NCBI GenBank assembly: GCA_023525715.1
Contig: CM042012.1
Coordinates: 46,807,561-46,871,560 of the forward strand
Length of the DNA stretch: 64,000 bases
Direction of reading: 5' to 3'
Origin: Cichorium intybus
Taxonomy: Eukaryota > Streptophyta > Magnoliopsida > Asterales > Asteraceae
Below, one piece after another: positions 13,373-25,705 of this stretch; within the stretch, counting starts at the first letter, position 1; each line of letters begins with the position of its first letter. Made by a program: the position numbers and the translations under genes. Under the pieces are notes generated by a model that was not told the origin of the DNA, made no database searches, and saw nothing but the letters and a program-made list of their open reading frames with translations.

Positions 13373-13525
13373 ATCTAGCACATAGATGTCAATGGCCTCT
13401 TCGTCAAGTGGTAAATGCATCGTCTTCCCTCTTTGAGGTTGAGCGTTCAAGTCTCACAAGAGATAGGTGGATCCAGGAGTAGGAGTAGGATTAATTTGTC
13501 GTTAAAAAAAATCTAGCACATAGAT
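13373..13525 (+). mobile_element. tRNA-derived SINE with 15-bp TSD
   Basis: The SINE body is 13388-13510, flanked on both sides by ATCTAGCACATAGAT (13373-13387 and 13511-13525). It has a pol III A-box-like region (GTCAAGTGGTAAATGC) and a B-box-like region (GAGCGTTCAAGTCTC), and ends TTAATTTGTCGTT plus A7. It probably depended on LINE machinery to transpose. The surrounding DNA holds a related 26-bp repeat at 13537-13562, so part of the flank similarity could predate insertion, but the duplication abuts the A tail exactly. Confidence 0.85.
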
Positions 13526-13587
13526 TTTAAAAAAGATTTCTCAAACATATCTAACACATAGATTTTAAAAAATATTTCACAATCCTA

Positions 13588-13766
13588 CAACTATCCAATT
13601 TTTTTATTATTATTGTTATTATTTAGAACGGCAATCTAACATACTCATACTCCTAAACTACACCTTAATACCACATTTGTCTCATGCGAGACTTGAACCC
13701 TCGACCTCAAGTAGGGAGGGCAACACCTGATGTCGCTGGATTAGAAGCCCTTTGGCAACTATCCAA
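13588..13766 (-). mobile_element. tRNA-derived SINE (minus strand) with 11-bp TSD
   Basis: The SINE body is 13599-13755, flanked by CAACTATCCAA at 13588-13598 and 13756-13766. Read on the minus strand it has the B-box region GAGGGTTCAAGTCTC and a 3' end TTAGATTGCCGTTC followed by an A/T-rich tail. The 3' end and B box resemble the neighbouring SINE, so both likely belong to one family. Similarity near the A box is weaker. Confidence 0.82.
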
Positions 13767-13942
13767 ATAATTTGATTGTCAATACATTGTTTACCAAGAA
13801 TTTTGGTTTGTTTTCGAAAGCTCGTTGCTAGGTAAAAAGATAGTTGATAACTGATAAAAGTTGGTGTATGATTAAAACTACCTGATAAGGTAGCCGAGAA
13901 ATAATGGCATACAATGGTATGTAAAAAATGAGTTTTTGTATA

Positions 13943-14401
13943 GTTAAATACAGGTCCGTTCCTGACGGTGGTCAACACGGGCGACTGCCCAGGACCCATC
14001 GTCTTAGGGGGTCCAAAAATTGTATGTACAATATATATGTATGTATTAGTCTTCTAACAAATACAATTTGTTGAATATTTTTATAATTTTTTAAAGCAAA
14101 TGGTACTTCGGGGATAAGATATTTTAATGAATTATTAGATGCACTGAAATTGTTATATCTTAATATGAATTATATAAGGAATCAAGGTTATGACGGTAGT
14201 TCCAAATATTGAAGGAAAACTCCAAGGTATTAAAAAAACGACTAATTGTAATTGTTATAGCTATATGTATTTTTAAAACTATCATTATGAAAAACGCTAG
14301 AAAATATTTTTTTATAAATAGTTTTGCTAAACTTTTTAGGGGTCTTTGTTTCTGCTCTCGTCCTGGGCCCCAAAAAAGTTTGGACCGGCCCTCGTTAAAT
14401 A
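13943..14401. mobile_element. hAT-type MITE, 443 bp, 8-bp TSD
   Basis: The element spans 13951-14393 between two copies of GTTAAATA (13943-13950 and 14394-14401). The TIR start is CAGGTCCGTTCCTG on the left; the right end read inward is GAGGGCCGGTCCAA. Sub-terminal CCCAGGACCC and CCTGGGCCCC also pair. An 8-bp TSD is the hAT hallmark. It has no transposase; the open frames inside are short and not conserved-looking. Confidence 0.87.
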
Positions 14402-15180
14402 AGGGTATTTGTTGGGGAATTCTTAAAAATTCATTAAGTTCGTTGAAACATTAGTATAAATAGCTTTTTAAAAAATCAATTTATAAACTATTTTTTGATA
14501 AATATAACAGCCCAAAAATTCAAAAAATAACCTAGTCGTCACACAGCAAACAATCGTATGCTCCAAAAGAAAATACAAGTTTTGTATTTTGAACTATTCT
14601 AAGAGACTTTGACTTCAACTTTAGAGTTTAGATATTTTCTCGTGTGCAACCGTTGCAACATGTTGATTATTGCTTCCAACCAAAAGTTCACTTAATTCTT
14701 GTCTTATTACAAATTATTTAAATTATGAATAACTTTTTTATTAACTTATATGTGAATTTAAAGAGTATATGTTTCAAAAACAATCAAATTACACACTATT
14801 AAAGGGGCATTTATTTTAAAAAGGATAATAATTAAAGAACAAGAAGGTGACATGGGTCTACCAAGACAACCACTCAACAAGATTTGAGCAATCCGTCGAC
14901 AATTTTTGCCCATTTTTAATTTCAACTTGACATTATATTTACCATAATTAAAAACTAGCACGTCTTTAGAGTTTGAGGAGTATTTTAATATTATTTCATT
15001 TATCTTATAATATTGTTTTTTATAGTAATAAAAGTATCTTAAACATATCTGCAACATAATGGGCTCAAAATAAAGTGATCCCAATGCAAGTATATAAGAG
15101 AATCCAACCATCAATGACATGTTCGAAGACCAAAACAGTTTTGATCCAAAAGTAAAGTGCCGCCATTTATTAAGTCGTTA
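14402..15180. other. AT-rich non-coding DNA
   Basis: No gene, RNA or element boundary could be supported. Minus-strand open frames near 14758-15120 have biased composition and resemble nothing I know. Confidence 0.5.
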
Positions 15181-16095
15181 TGTTAGTTACTGCAGAAAGC
15201 TAAGTAGTAGTTATTTTCTGTTAGAAAAGTAGTTAGACGATTAGTTAGCCTAGCTCATTTTAGCTTCCTTTGTGCATGTTAATTTTGTATATAAGGATGT
15301 ACATATACGTTTTGATTCAATGAAGAGAATGCAATTTTACTCTATTCAATTCTCAAATGATAATATTGTTAGAGCATAGTATTTATCACTCTGGTTATAA
15401 GTTTTCTTTAACAATGTATCACACACATAGGTGCGAGAATAAATATTTGAATGGTTAATAAGTTCAAACTTATTTAAATTCTTACATGTTGGCCCATGAA
15501 CTTGAAAAATGTTAACTTTTCCTGTTAATATTTGGTTTTGCAGTTTCAGAGAGAAAAACGATTTTTTCTGGAACATTGCCACTATTCACAAATGGGTGTG
15601 AATGTTAAGATTTGGGTGCTATACATGAATTTGACTTCCATTTTGTGTTAATCAATTTGTCATCTTCTTCACCGTAATCACAAAACATATTTTCTGCAAT
15701 GTTCATGAGAAAGGATTGTGTGATTGTTGCCTACATCTTCTGAATTCGAGGAGGTCCAAAGAGAATCTTCACCTATAACCCAGCAATAGAATAGTGGAGA
15801 CAAATCGTCCTTAATGATAGTTATTTTATCACGTCCTCATTTTCTAGTTGTAGATTTAGTTTCTTGTTTTCATACTTCTGTTTTAACAAATACGGTATCT
15901 AACGACCTTAATAAAACTTCATATTTTGTATACTTTATATTATATTAAAACTTCATATCTTGAATATTTTGTATTATATCAAAACAACAAGTTATATATC
16001 ATATTTTTAAGAAAATAAAATAAATTCTTAACCACATCTCATAACTAACTTACCATATTTAACTCTAAAAGCTCTTGTTAAAACAAATTAAAGAT
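15181..16095 (+). repeat. Possible Ty1/copia LTR remnant and dispersed repeat
   Basis: From 15181 (TGTTAG) there is an LTR-like block with a TATA-like TGTATATAAGG at about 15286-15296. A degenerate primer-site-like CGGTATCTAACGACC lies at about 15893. Sequence from about 15930 to 16095 resembles 46240-46380, sharing ATTTTGTATTATATCAAAACAAC and downstream blocks. No TSD or paired LTR was found, so the class remains uncertain. Confidence 0.35.
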
Positions 16096-17460
16096 GTTGG
16101 AATACGATAACATCACAAATACAAACATCAAAAGCAAAATTAGACAATCGTATTCCACCACGGATCACAAAATCATGCGCCTTTTGTAACTGTAAACTAA
16201 AATAAGGATCAAGAATTACCTTTTAATGCAAATATGATATATTTAGAATGATTAAAGCCCAAACCAGAACTCTTTGAATGGAATCTCATCCAAGATAATG
16301 ATTTATCACTAGTTTAATGTAGTATAACATTATGCTTGAATAATAAGCAACGTTTCTACCAAGTTTATGAAGAAATCGAGCCACTATGGAGGGGGAGGAG
16401 TGTGGATGAATTTTAGGGCTAGGAATTCACATAAAATCTCCAGGGTATTTATAATATCTATCATGCTTATCTCTTCCTTCTTTGGATAAGTCTTATCCTC
16501 TTGTGGATAAGTCTTATCCCCTTGTGGATAAGGATTATCTAAAATTCAAATCGTTACATTTACACTTAAGTCTTTTATCTTATTTTAGTTTCTAATTAAT
16601 ATATTTTTACTTTGATGTAATAATAAACTTAGTCCCTCATGTTTGCTTTCGATCTCTTTTGGCTAAATCATCTCTTGTGTGTAACCCAAAAAGACATTAT
16701 TATATATAGTAATATTACCAACTTGTTATGACCATTAGTACATAACTAATAATCTCCCACTTGAACATGTTACATCAATTGTATGTTCTAATATTCCCAA
16801 ACCTAGTAAGGTATTTGTCATCCTAGACAAGTGTTGTATCATCTAATGAAACAATCTTTAGACAAGTGATTAAATATTCCTTTGTTCTACAATATATCTA
16901 TATGAACGTCTGACATGGAATTATGTCAATCTCAGATACTCAAGATTATGTTTCCCAATAAAGATTTGTGATGACCACAATAAACTGCACTATTGATACT
17001 TTATCAATTCAGTTTGAGTACGGTCATACATTTGCTGTCAACACCAAATCATCGAGGGGCCCAAGGATATCACTTCTTCTATTAGGGCAGAAGGAACAAA
17101 TAAACTTTTACTACACAAACCTCGCCCACTCATCATGTCATACCTGGACATTTCCTTTATGGCTGCTAGTTACAGACAATGTTGGTGTAACACCCAGCAA
17201 AACATGGAAAATAACGTCACTAACTTAAAATAACATGAAGAGAGACATACGTTTTATAAGTAAGAGAATCAAAAAAATATGCCCTTGATGGTTTGGAGCA
17301 TAACCGAGAATAATTGGGTGATTACTTATGAGGACGACAAAGTGGGCTTGGGGGATAACTTATAAGGGCGGGTATAGCCAAGATAGGGATAGCATAAACA
17401 TCCAAATGTGTGTAAAATTGAATAATTTGGGTGGAGAATGAAATAAATTTTTGTATGGAA
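16096..17460. other. Non-coding region with short tandem palindromic repeats
   Basis: At about 16490-16545, three successive units of GGATAAGTCTTATCC/GGATAAGGATTATC type are separated by CTTGT. Each unit is itself palindromic. The rest looks like repetitive, non-coding plant DNA. No frame was recognised. Confidence 0.5.
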
Positions 17461-17469
17461 ATATATTCT

Positions 17470-18640
17470 CAACGGTAGCCATCGAAAAGCGGTTAATCAG
17501 AAAGGAGGTTGTGGCATATGAGTCATACCATAATCAATAGTGTAAAGTGTGCATACGATATTAGTGAGCGAGCAACTTCTAATAGAGAACGATTTTTACT
17601 TTCAGCTAGGTCATTTTGTTGCGGGGTATATAGGTAAGAGATACTATATATATTATTCTGGAATCATATAAGAATTTTCCTATTTGGCAATATGTAAGTT
17701 CAGATGCACCATTACAATGGAAAATTTTAATCGTTCCAGATAAGAGGTTCTGAACATGTGTTTCGAAGTGGTGAAAATATTATAAGGCCTGATGTTGATA
17801 TGTCAAGAGATACGTCCATGGGAAACGACTAAACTCATCAATAAATGTAATAAAATAACGAAAGCCTGATCGTGAATTACCTAGTGAGAGACCACACATA
17901 CCAGAATGAACAATTTCTAATGGTGCTTGACATCTCGTAGATTTTTTCAGAAATGGTAAACACGCACTTTTGAGATATCACAACCATGGCAAACATCAAA
18001 CTTATTAATTTTGCTAAGAAACAAAAATTTGTTTTGAACAACATATGCTGAAGGGTGTCCCAATCTTGAATGTCAAACAGACTTCCTGGGGCATTTCCAA
18101 AAAGTGGTATGGTCACTAAACTGTTGCCATGAGAAAATGAATCAGCCCAAATTGCATTGATAACCCATGGTTGTTACTTGTTAGTAGATCCATCATAGTG
18201 AGCCCAAGAAGAGGTCGACCCACTTGGGAAACGGGTCATGGTCTCTCATAAGGTGCATAATCGGTTAAAGGGGAGCTGTATGTTGCGTCATTAGGGTTCT
18301 AGTAGGAGGCTGTCGTTGATGATTTTGTGTTTGACGGGAATGGAGGCTCCGACGTGGTTGTTGGTGGTGGATAGGAATATAGGATCAATCGAACTCTGTA
18401 TCTGAAATAGCAACCACTGCCACGAAATCCCTTATTTGACTAATTTGGATGAAAATTCCCCCGTCTATTCTGACCACGACCTCGAGTGGTCGAAAACCCC
18501 CAAAAGTGATGGCATGACCACGAAATCCCTTATCATGTCCGGGTTTATGATATTTCCGAAACAAAAGTGGATTTTTCGGCATGAGGTGGTTTTTGCGTGT
18601 TTAAAGCAGTCAAGGAGGTGAGGGGTGTGAAATACTAGTA
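17470..18640 (-). pseudogene. Decayed Ty1/copia gag/integrase remnant
   Basis: Minus-strand translation shows the copia integrase core in pieces. GFRYFITFIDEFSRFPW (about 17815-17865) carries the first catalytic aspartate, KIFHCNGASE (about 17710-17740) has Asn where the second Asp is expected, and AESKNRSLLEVARSL (about 17560-17605) carries the Glu region. The frames are joined by several stops and shifts. Upstream on the same strand (about 18380-18580) is a possible worn gag knuckle (KYHKPGHDKG, first Cys lost). No RT or LTR was found attached. It is non-functional. Confidence 0.75.
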
Positions 18641-19033
18641 GATTGTCCTTCCAATCTCTATTTACGGTCAAATAACTTCAATCTAAGAGTAAATGGAGCC
18701 TGGTGTGTGACTTGATTTTCGATAACAACAACTAGACTATGGAAGGAAGAGTGTAGGCCACGGAAACAGTATAGAACATCATCATATTTAGGTATAAGAT
18801 CATCAAGACTATCCATGCTAGCAACTGAAGACGATTTATCTCTTGTTAAAAAAGTAATTTATTGTTTTCGTCTATACAATCCAATCTAACTCAATATCTT
18901 ATACAATCATTAACAAATCAGCTCAATTTAATTTTTTATTAAATAAATATAATTTATCTATATAATCAATTCCCGTCACTTTTTTAGGTTTTGTGTCATT
19001 TGGACGTGGATCCGGTTCGGCACATTCGGATCT
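18641..19033. other. Non-coding spacer
   Basis: No feature could be supported between the copia remnant and the CSN6-like exon. Confidence 0.4.
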
Positions 19034-19301
19034 TTGTGGATCGGGCACCCACTGGTGATTGTCAACATATCCGATCACCACACACGCGTCAAGTCTCAAT
19101 CTCAACCACCCACCGCTAACGGTGGTGACGGCACCTCCGCCTCTTCCAGTTCGCCTGCTCTTTCTTTACCTAGGGTGTTTGGTTGTGTCATTGGAGTTCA
19201 ACGGGGACATACCGTCGAGATCTTCAACAGTTTTGAAGTTCGCTATGATCCGTCCACCCAATCCCTCGACTGATCCTTCTTAGAGAAAAAACAGGAACTC
19301 T
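19034..19301 (+). pseudogene. CSN6: COP9 signalosome subunit 6 exon-1 fragment
   Basis: The translation carries HPLVIVNISDHHTRVKSQ, RVFGCVIGVQRGHTVEIFNS and SFLEKKQEL, the start of the MPN domain of plant CSN6, a structural subunit of the COP9 signalosome that removes NEDD8 from cullins. The expected Arg before SFLEKK is a TGA at 19271-19273 (CGA to TGA). The normal ATG start is missing or eroded. The exon ends at 19301 in a good donor, GTGAGT, at the position and phase expected before the KKVFP region. No later CSN6 exon was found in the next 2.8 kb. The retained donor argues for a genomic fragment rather than a processed copy. Confidence 0.88.
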
Positions 19302-20490
19302 GTGAGTTTGTAGCTCTAACTTCTACGCGTGTAACATATGTATATATACTCACACATACAATTTCTTCCTTAAATAGGCAATCGAGTTTTAGGGTTTTGC
19401 CTTCCAGTTATTTGTTTTGCATTAGGCAATCCGTGATAAAACCAGTTTACGATAATAGCCAACTCCCATTACTCGAAAGTTTGTCTCAAAAATCAATTTC
19501 CAATTTTAGGTTTAATGTACTATTCATCGCTTCCCAATAAAAGGCTTCGTAGTCCTTCAACTGCATCAATTTTATACCTTTTGGTGTTGTTATTGGATTT
19601 TCATTCGCCCACCAACTGTTCGATCATTTGATTGAGTGGAACATGGAGGTAACCTTTTATTTTTTTACGGTTGATGTATTGATGAGTTTTTCATTTGATA
19701 TGTTTTGCAATTCTAGGTGTTGCCAGAATCATAAGAACGTGATACTATTTCTGATTTGTTAATTCTGTCGGTTACTTCAAGATTTTGAGCTGTAAGTGCT
19801 TTAGAATTTACATTCGCTAACCTGTGCTTTAGAATTTAGATGCGCTAACCTGGACGGACTAACCGAGTGGTTGGTAATTCCAAACATTCGTGTATATTGG
19901 ATTTGTTAAGTAATAAAATCATTGTTATAAACAACAAATTTCTTTTACTATGTATCGCCATTGTCGATACCAGCAACAATTATGATCTAATTTCCATTTC
20001 TATTTGTTTAAATTTACAAGAAAAATATAGATGTCACTAAAGCAATTATGTGGAAACCTTATTTAAACGAAAGGATTAAATGAAGTTAACTAATAAGAGC
20101 CAACTACAATTTAATTGTATGGACCGGTGTCATGTAAATTAACGTTAGGTTCATGGATCTGTTGAAGTGAAAAGAGCTTTAACTTGAATTGATCAATGCT
20201 TAGTTTTTGGGATAAAAATCTTTTCTTGAGGAGGCGTTGGATATCGACTGTGATTCAAAGGTATTAAAGATTTCCTACAGTAAAGAAAAGTAGCATGCTA
20301 ATATCTAAGCAAACTTTTATGAAAACAACAAACTACATATAGTCATATTTCATTTCAATGCTGTCAACCAATCTGTGCTTTTTCCTTTTTTTTTAGATTT
20401 ATTCTTACATGAACATCATTTTTCCACATGTTTGTTACAGGAATTATTACATGTACATATATACAAAACATCGCATAAAATTAATGGAAT
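19302..20490. other. Intron-like and intergenic DNA after the CSN6 fragment
   Basis: One short open stretch at about 19578-19648 ends ATGGAG before GTAACC, a possible donor, but I do not recognise the peptide. Otherwise nothing is supported. Confidence 0.35.
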
Positions 20491-20507
20491 GCAAACTGTT
20501 CATCAGG

Positions 20508-20826
20508 TTACATTAACGAACTTGCTGAGTTTTGTAGTGCTAGAAAATTTGCTGCTGAATGGACCGGTAGGTTAAATGTCTTTTGTGCTTGATTAAATTT
20601 TATTCTATCTTTGGTTTATGTTTATATCGATTTGATATTGTGCTTACAGGGTAATAGGTGGTTCCGTGCCTTTATAAAAAGCCTTACCTACCAGACCGAG
20701 CTCTGTTCACACTTATCAAAAGTTCAAGATTTTATTGAAAAGAGATCCCTAAAGTCGGATGATCTTTCTTGCCACATTCATAAGATCTGCTTCCAAACTG
20801 AAATGACACTAAACCCAAAATTGTAA
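20508..20826 (+). pseudogene. Two exon-like blocks, protein unknown
   Basis: The first block, about 20508-20570, lies between CATCAG and GTAGGT. The second, about 20650-20826, follows TGCTTACAG. Joined in phase they give EFCSARKFAAEWTG followed by NRWFRAFIKSL and end at TAA (20824-20826). Consistent acceptor, donor and phase suggest a real gene's last exons or a captured piece of one. I do not recognise the protein. Confidence 0.35.
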
Positions 20827-22009
20827 AAATAAGGTATGCAATGGTTATTTGGCTTTTGAATTGCTAGAACTTCACCTGACATAATGGAAATGGTCGAGAA
20901 GGACAAGGGAAGTGGTAAAATTTTATACTTGAACTTTTGAGGTTTTTGCCAAATGATTAATGCAAGTTGTCTATTAATCATAAATATACTTCTAACGATT
21001 TCTTTTCTATTTATTTTACAGGTAAATCCCAGGAAATAGCAATGTAATTTGCTTTTTTTACCATAAATTCCGCATCAGTTGTTGCTCCTTCACTACCCAT
21101 TATTCATCATCTATAACCAGAGCAAGGCCACTTCAATCGTAATCTCAATCCCATATTCAATGTGTCGTCTCTGTCTTGTCTTACCACCTTAATCTTTGTA
21201 TCCAATGTAAGGTACGAAAACAATTTCTTCATTCTTCACCCATGGTTATGGACTCAAATCCATGGCCGTCTTAAATTACATTTTTTGGTGTGAATTATAT
21301 AGAATTAGATGTAAATATTGTCAAAGACAGAAACCAAGTTGAGCAACTAACGAAAAAAGCATATACGTGGTGACTATTCTTTTTTTGAAGTTAAAATCTA
21401 TGGATGTTAGTAGTATTTTTATTGTATTTTATTTATAATGTTGAACCAATGGTTTCCTCAACTGTTTACCCATTAATGTAACTAAATTTGCAGCTATCTC
21501 AGCTATAAGACACCGACCTGTATATACATCAATGTGTTGGACTTTATTTTTTTTTTGTTAGGACATCATTAAGATGATCTAATTGATATGATTAAGGAAA
21601 TCTGTTATTGTAAGATCTTTTTGTTAGTGTGTGCAATTGAAAAATGTAGGTATTACAAAATTAAAGTAGGGTGCATTGCTATTTCTTGCATTCATCCCTT
21701 TAAGAATATCCATGTTTTTTGTGTTATAAACTTATAATACATTTTAGCAACCACTAATAGGAATTTCAGAAAATTTTATACTTAAATGTTTTTATTTTTA
21801 TGTCTACATTTCAAGCTTTACCTTGCCTCTTAGTGATATATTATGGCCTTTTTTTTTCATATTATTAAAAGTCTAATGTTACCTTAATTAACTAATCTAA
21901 TTTATTTTGATGTATATACATGGTGCTAAACCTCTAGCAAGTTCTTCTATTATATGCAAAAAAAAAAATCTATTTTTGTCGTATATTAGCTAATCTAATT
22001 AAGTCAAAA
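20827..22009. other. AT-rich non-coding DNA
   Basis: No gene was recognised. Poly-T and poly-A runs are common. Confidence 0.45.
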
Positions 22010-22112
22010 TGGAGCCTATTGTAAACTTTGATATGGGTCATTACCGCGTGTTACATCAACGCCTAATTGAGAATGAAGAGTTGATTTATGGCACATCCAT
22101 CCAAGTTCAGGT
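22010..22112 (+). pseudogene. Exon-like block upstream of element B
   Basis: An ATG at 22010 opens MEPIVNFDMGHYRVLHQ and stays open to CAG followed by GTATTA, a plausible donor. Element B inserts about 30 bp later. Any continuation would be beyond the element, and none was seen. The protein is not recognised; it could be part of the same captured or broken gene as the blocks at 20.5-20.8 kb. Confidence 0.3.
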
Positions 22113-22141
22113 ATTACATTTTACCGTTTTACCCCTTACAA

Positions 22142-24888
<2,747 letters not shown>

Positions 24889-24891
24889 GAT

Positions 24892-24903
24892 TGGTATCAG
24901 AGC
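24892..24903 (+). other. Primer-binding site of element B
   Basis: TGGTATCAGAGC lies 3 nt after the LTR. The leader (24904-25705) follows and holds no gene. Confidence 0.92.
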
Positions 24904-25705
24904 CCTTGACTATAGGGAATTAGGTTAATTGGCTTGACCTAGTCTATAGCCTCTAGGGTCCTCTCGTATGCTAGTTTATAAAATGCACACACAACTGCAT
25001 GCAACTCGCACTTAGAAAATCCTAGGAATACCTTTGTGTGCTAATTGCTCCCTTATGTGCTTACGTATTATTCCCGACACTTATATGTGTGCATACACTT
25101 GTGAATTTTCTCCTCTTTCTCTTAAAATCACACACCTACTCAAATGGTTTCAAAATAAAAATTTATATAAATATATATATTCCTTAGAGCTCATAGGAAA
25201 TTAAAAGTCATCCACTCTAGTTGGGTAGGATTAAAGTAATGGACGCGTATTAACTGGAAGGGGGAGGTGCCGGTAGCCTGAAAGTCCTGACTAGGTAAGC
25301 ATTCGTATACATCCCAATCAACCGAGGGACCAGTTTGCTTACCTGGGGACCAAAGGCGAGAGTTCCCAAACCTATAGGCTAAAGCGCGTTATTCACATTA
25401 CTTTTGAGCCATCAAAATACCCGACCTTATCAAACGTATTCGAAAGGATACACTCCAAAATGGCCAACTCATTGGACTATTAAGTTCCCTAATGGGCCTA
25501 GAAGTGGGAAAAACATGTGAAAACTTAGTATTGTGGGGGCCCACGCAATTGCTACATGCTTCACATTTAGTACCCATGAAAAGCCCAAAAGGTGCCCAAC
25601 ATTCCTAACAATGGCCCAACAAGTGTTTTACAATCATTTTACCCAACAATGTCTACAAACTTAATTTACAAATAACTCACAAGTCCATATGCGTGTTTCT
25701 CATAG

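Noticed and set aside
13682..13999. 105-codon minus-strand ORF
   Set aside because: It spans the edges of a SINE and a hAT MITE and has no similarity to a known protein; coding by chance.
15181..15355. A short solo LTR of a copia element
   Set aside because: TG and CA ends can be chosen, but flanking 5-mers (CGTTA and AATGA) do not match and no partner was seen, so only a low-confidence repeat is listed.
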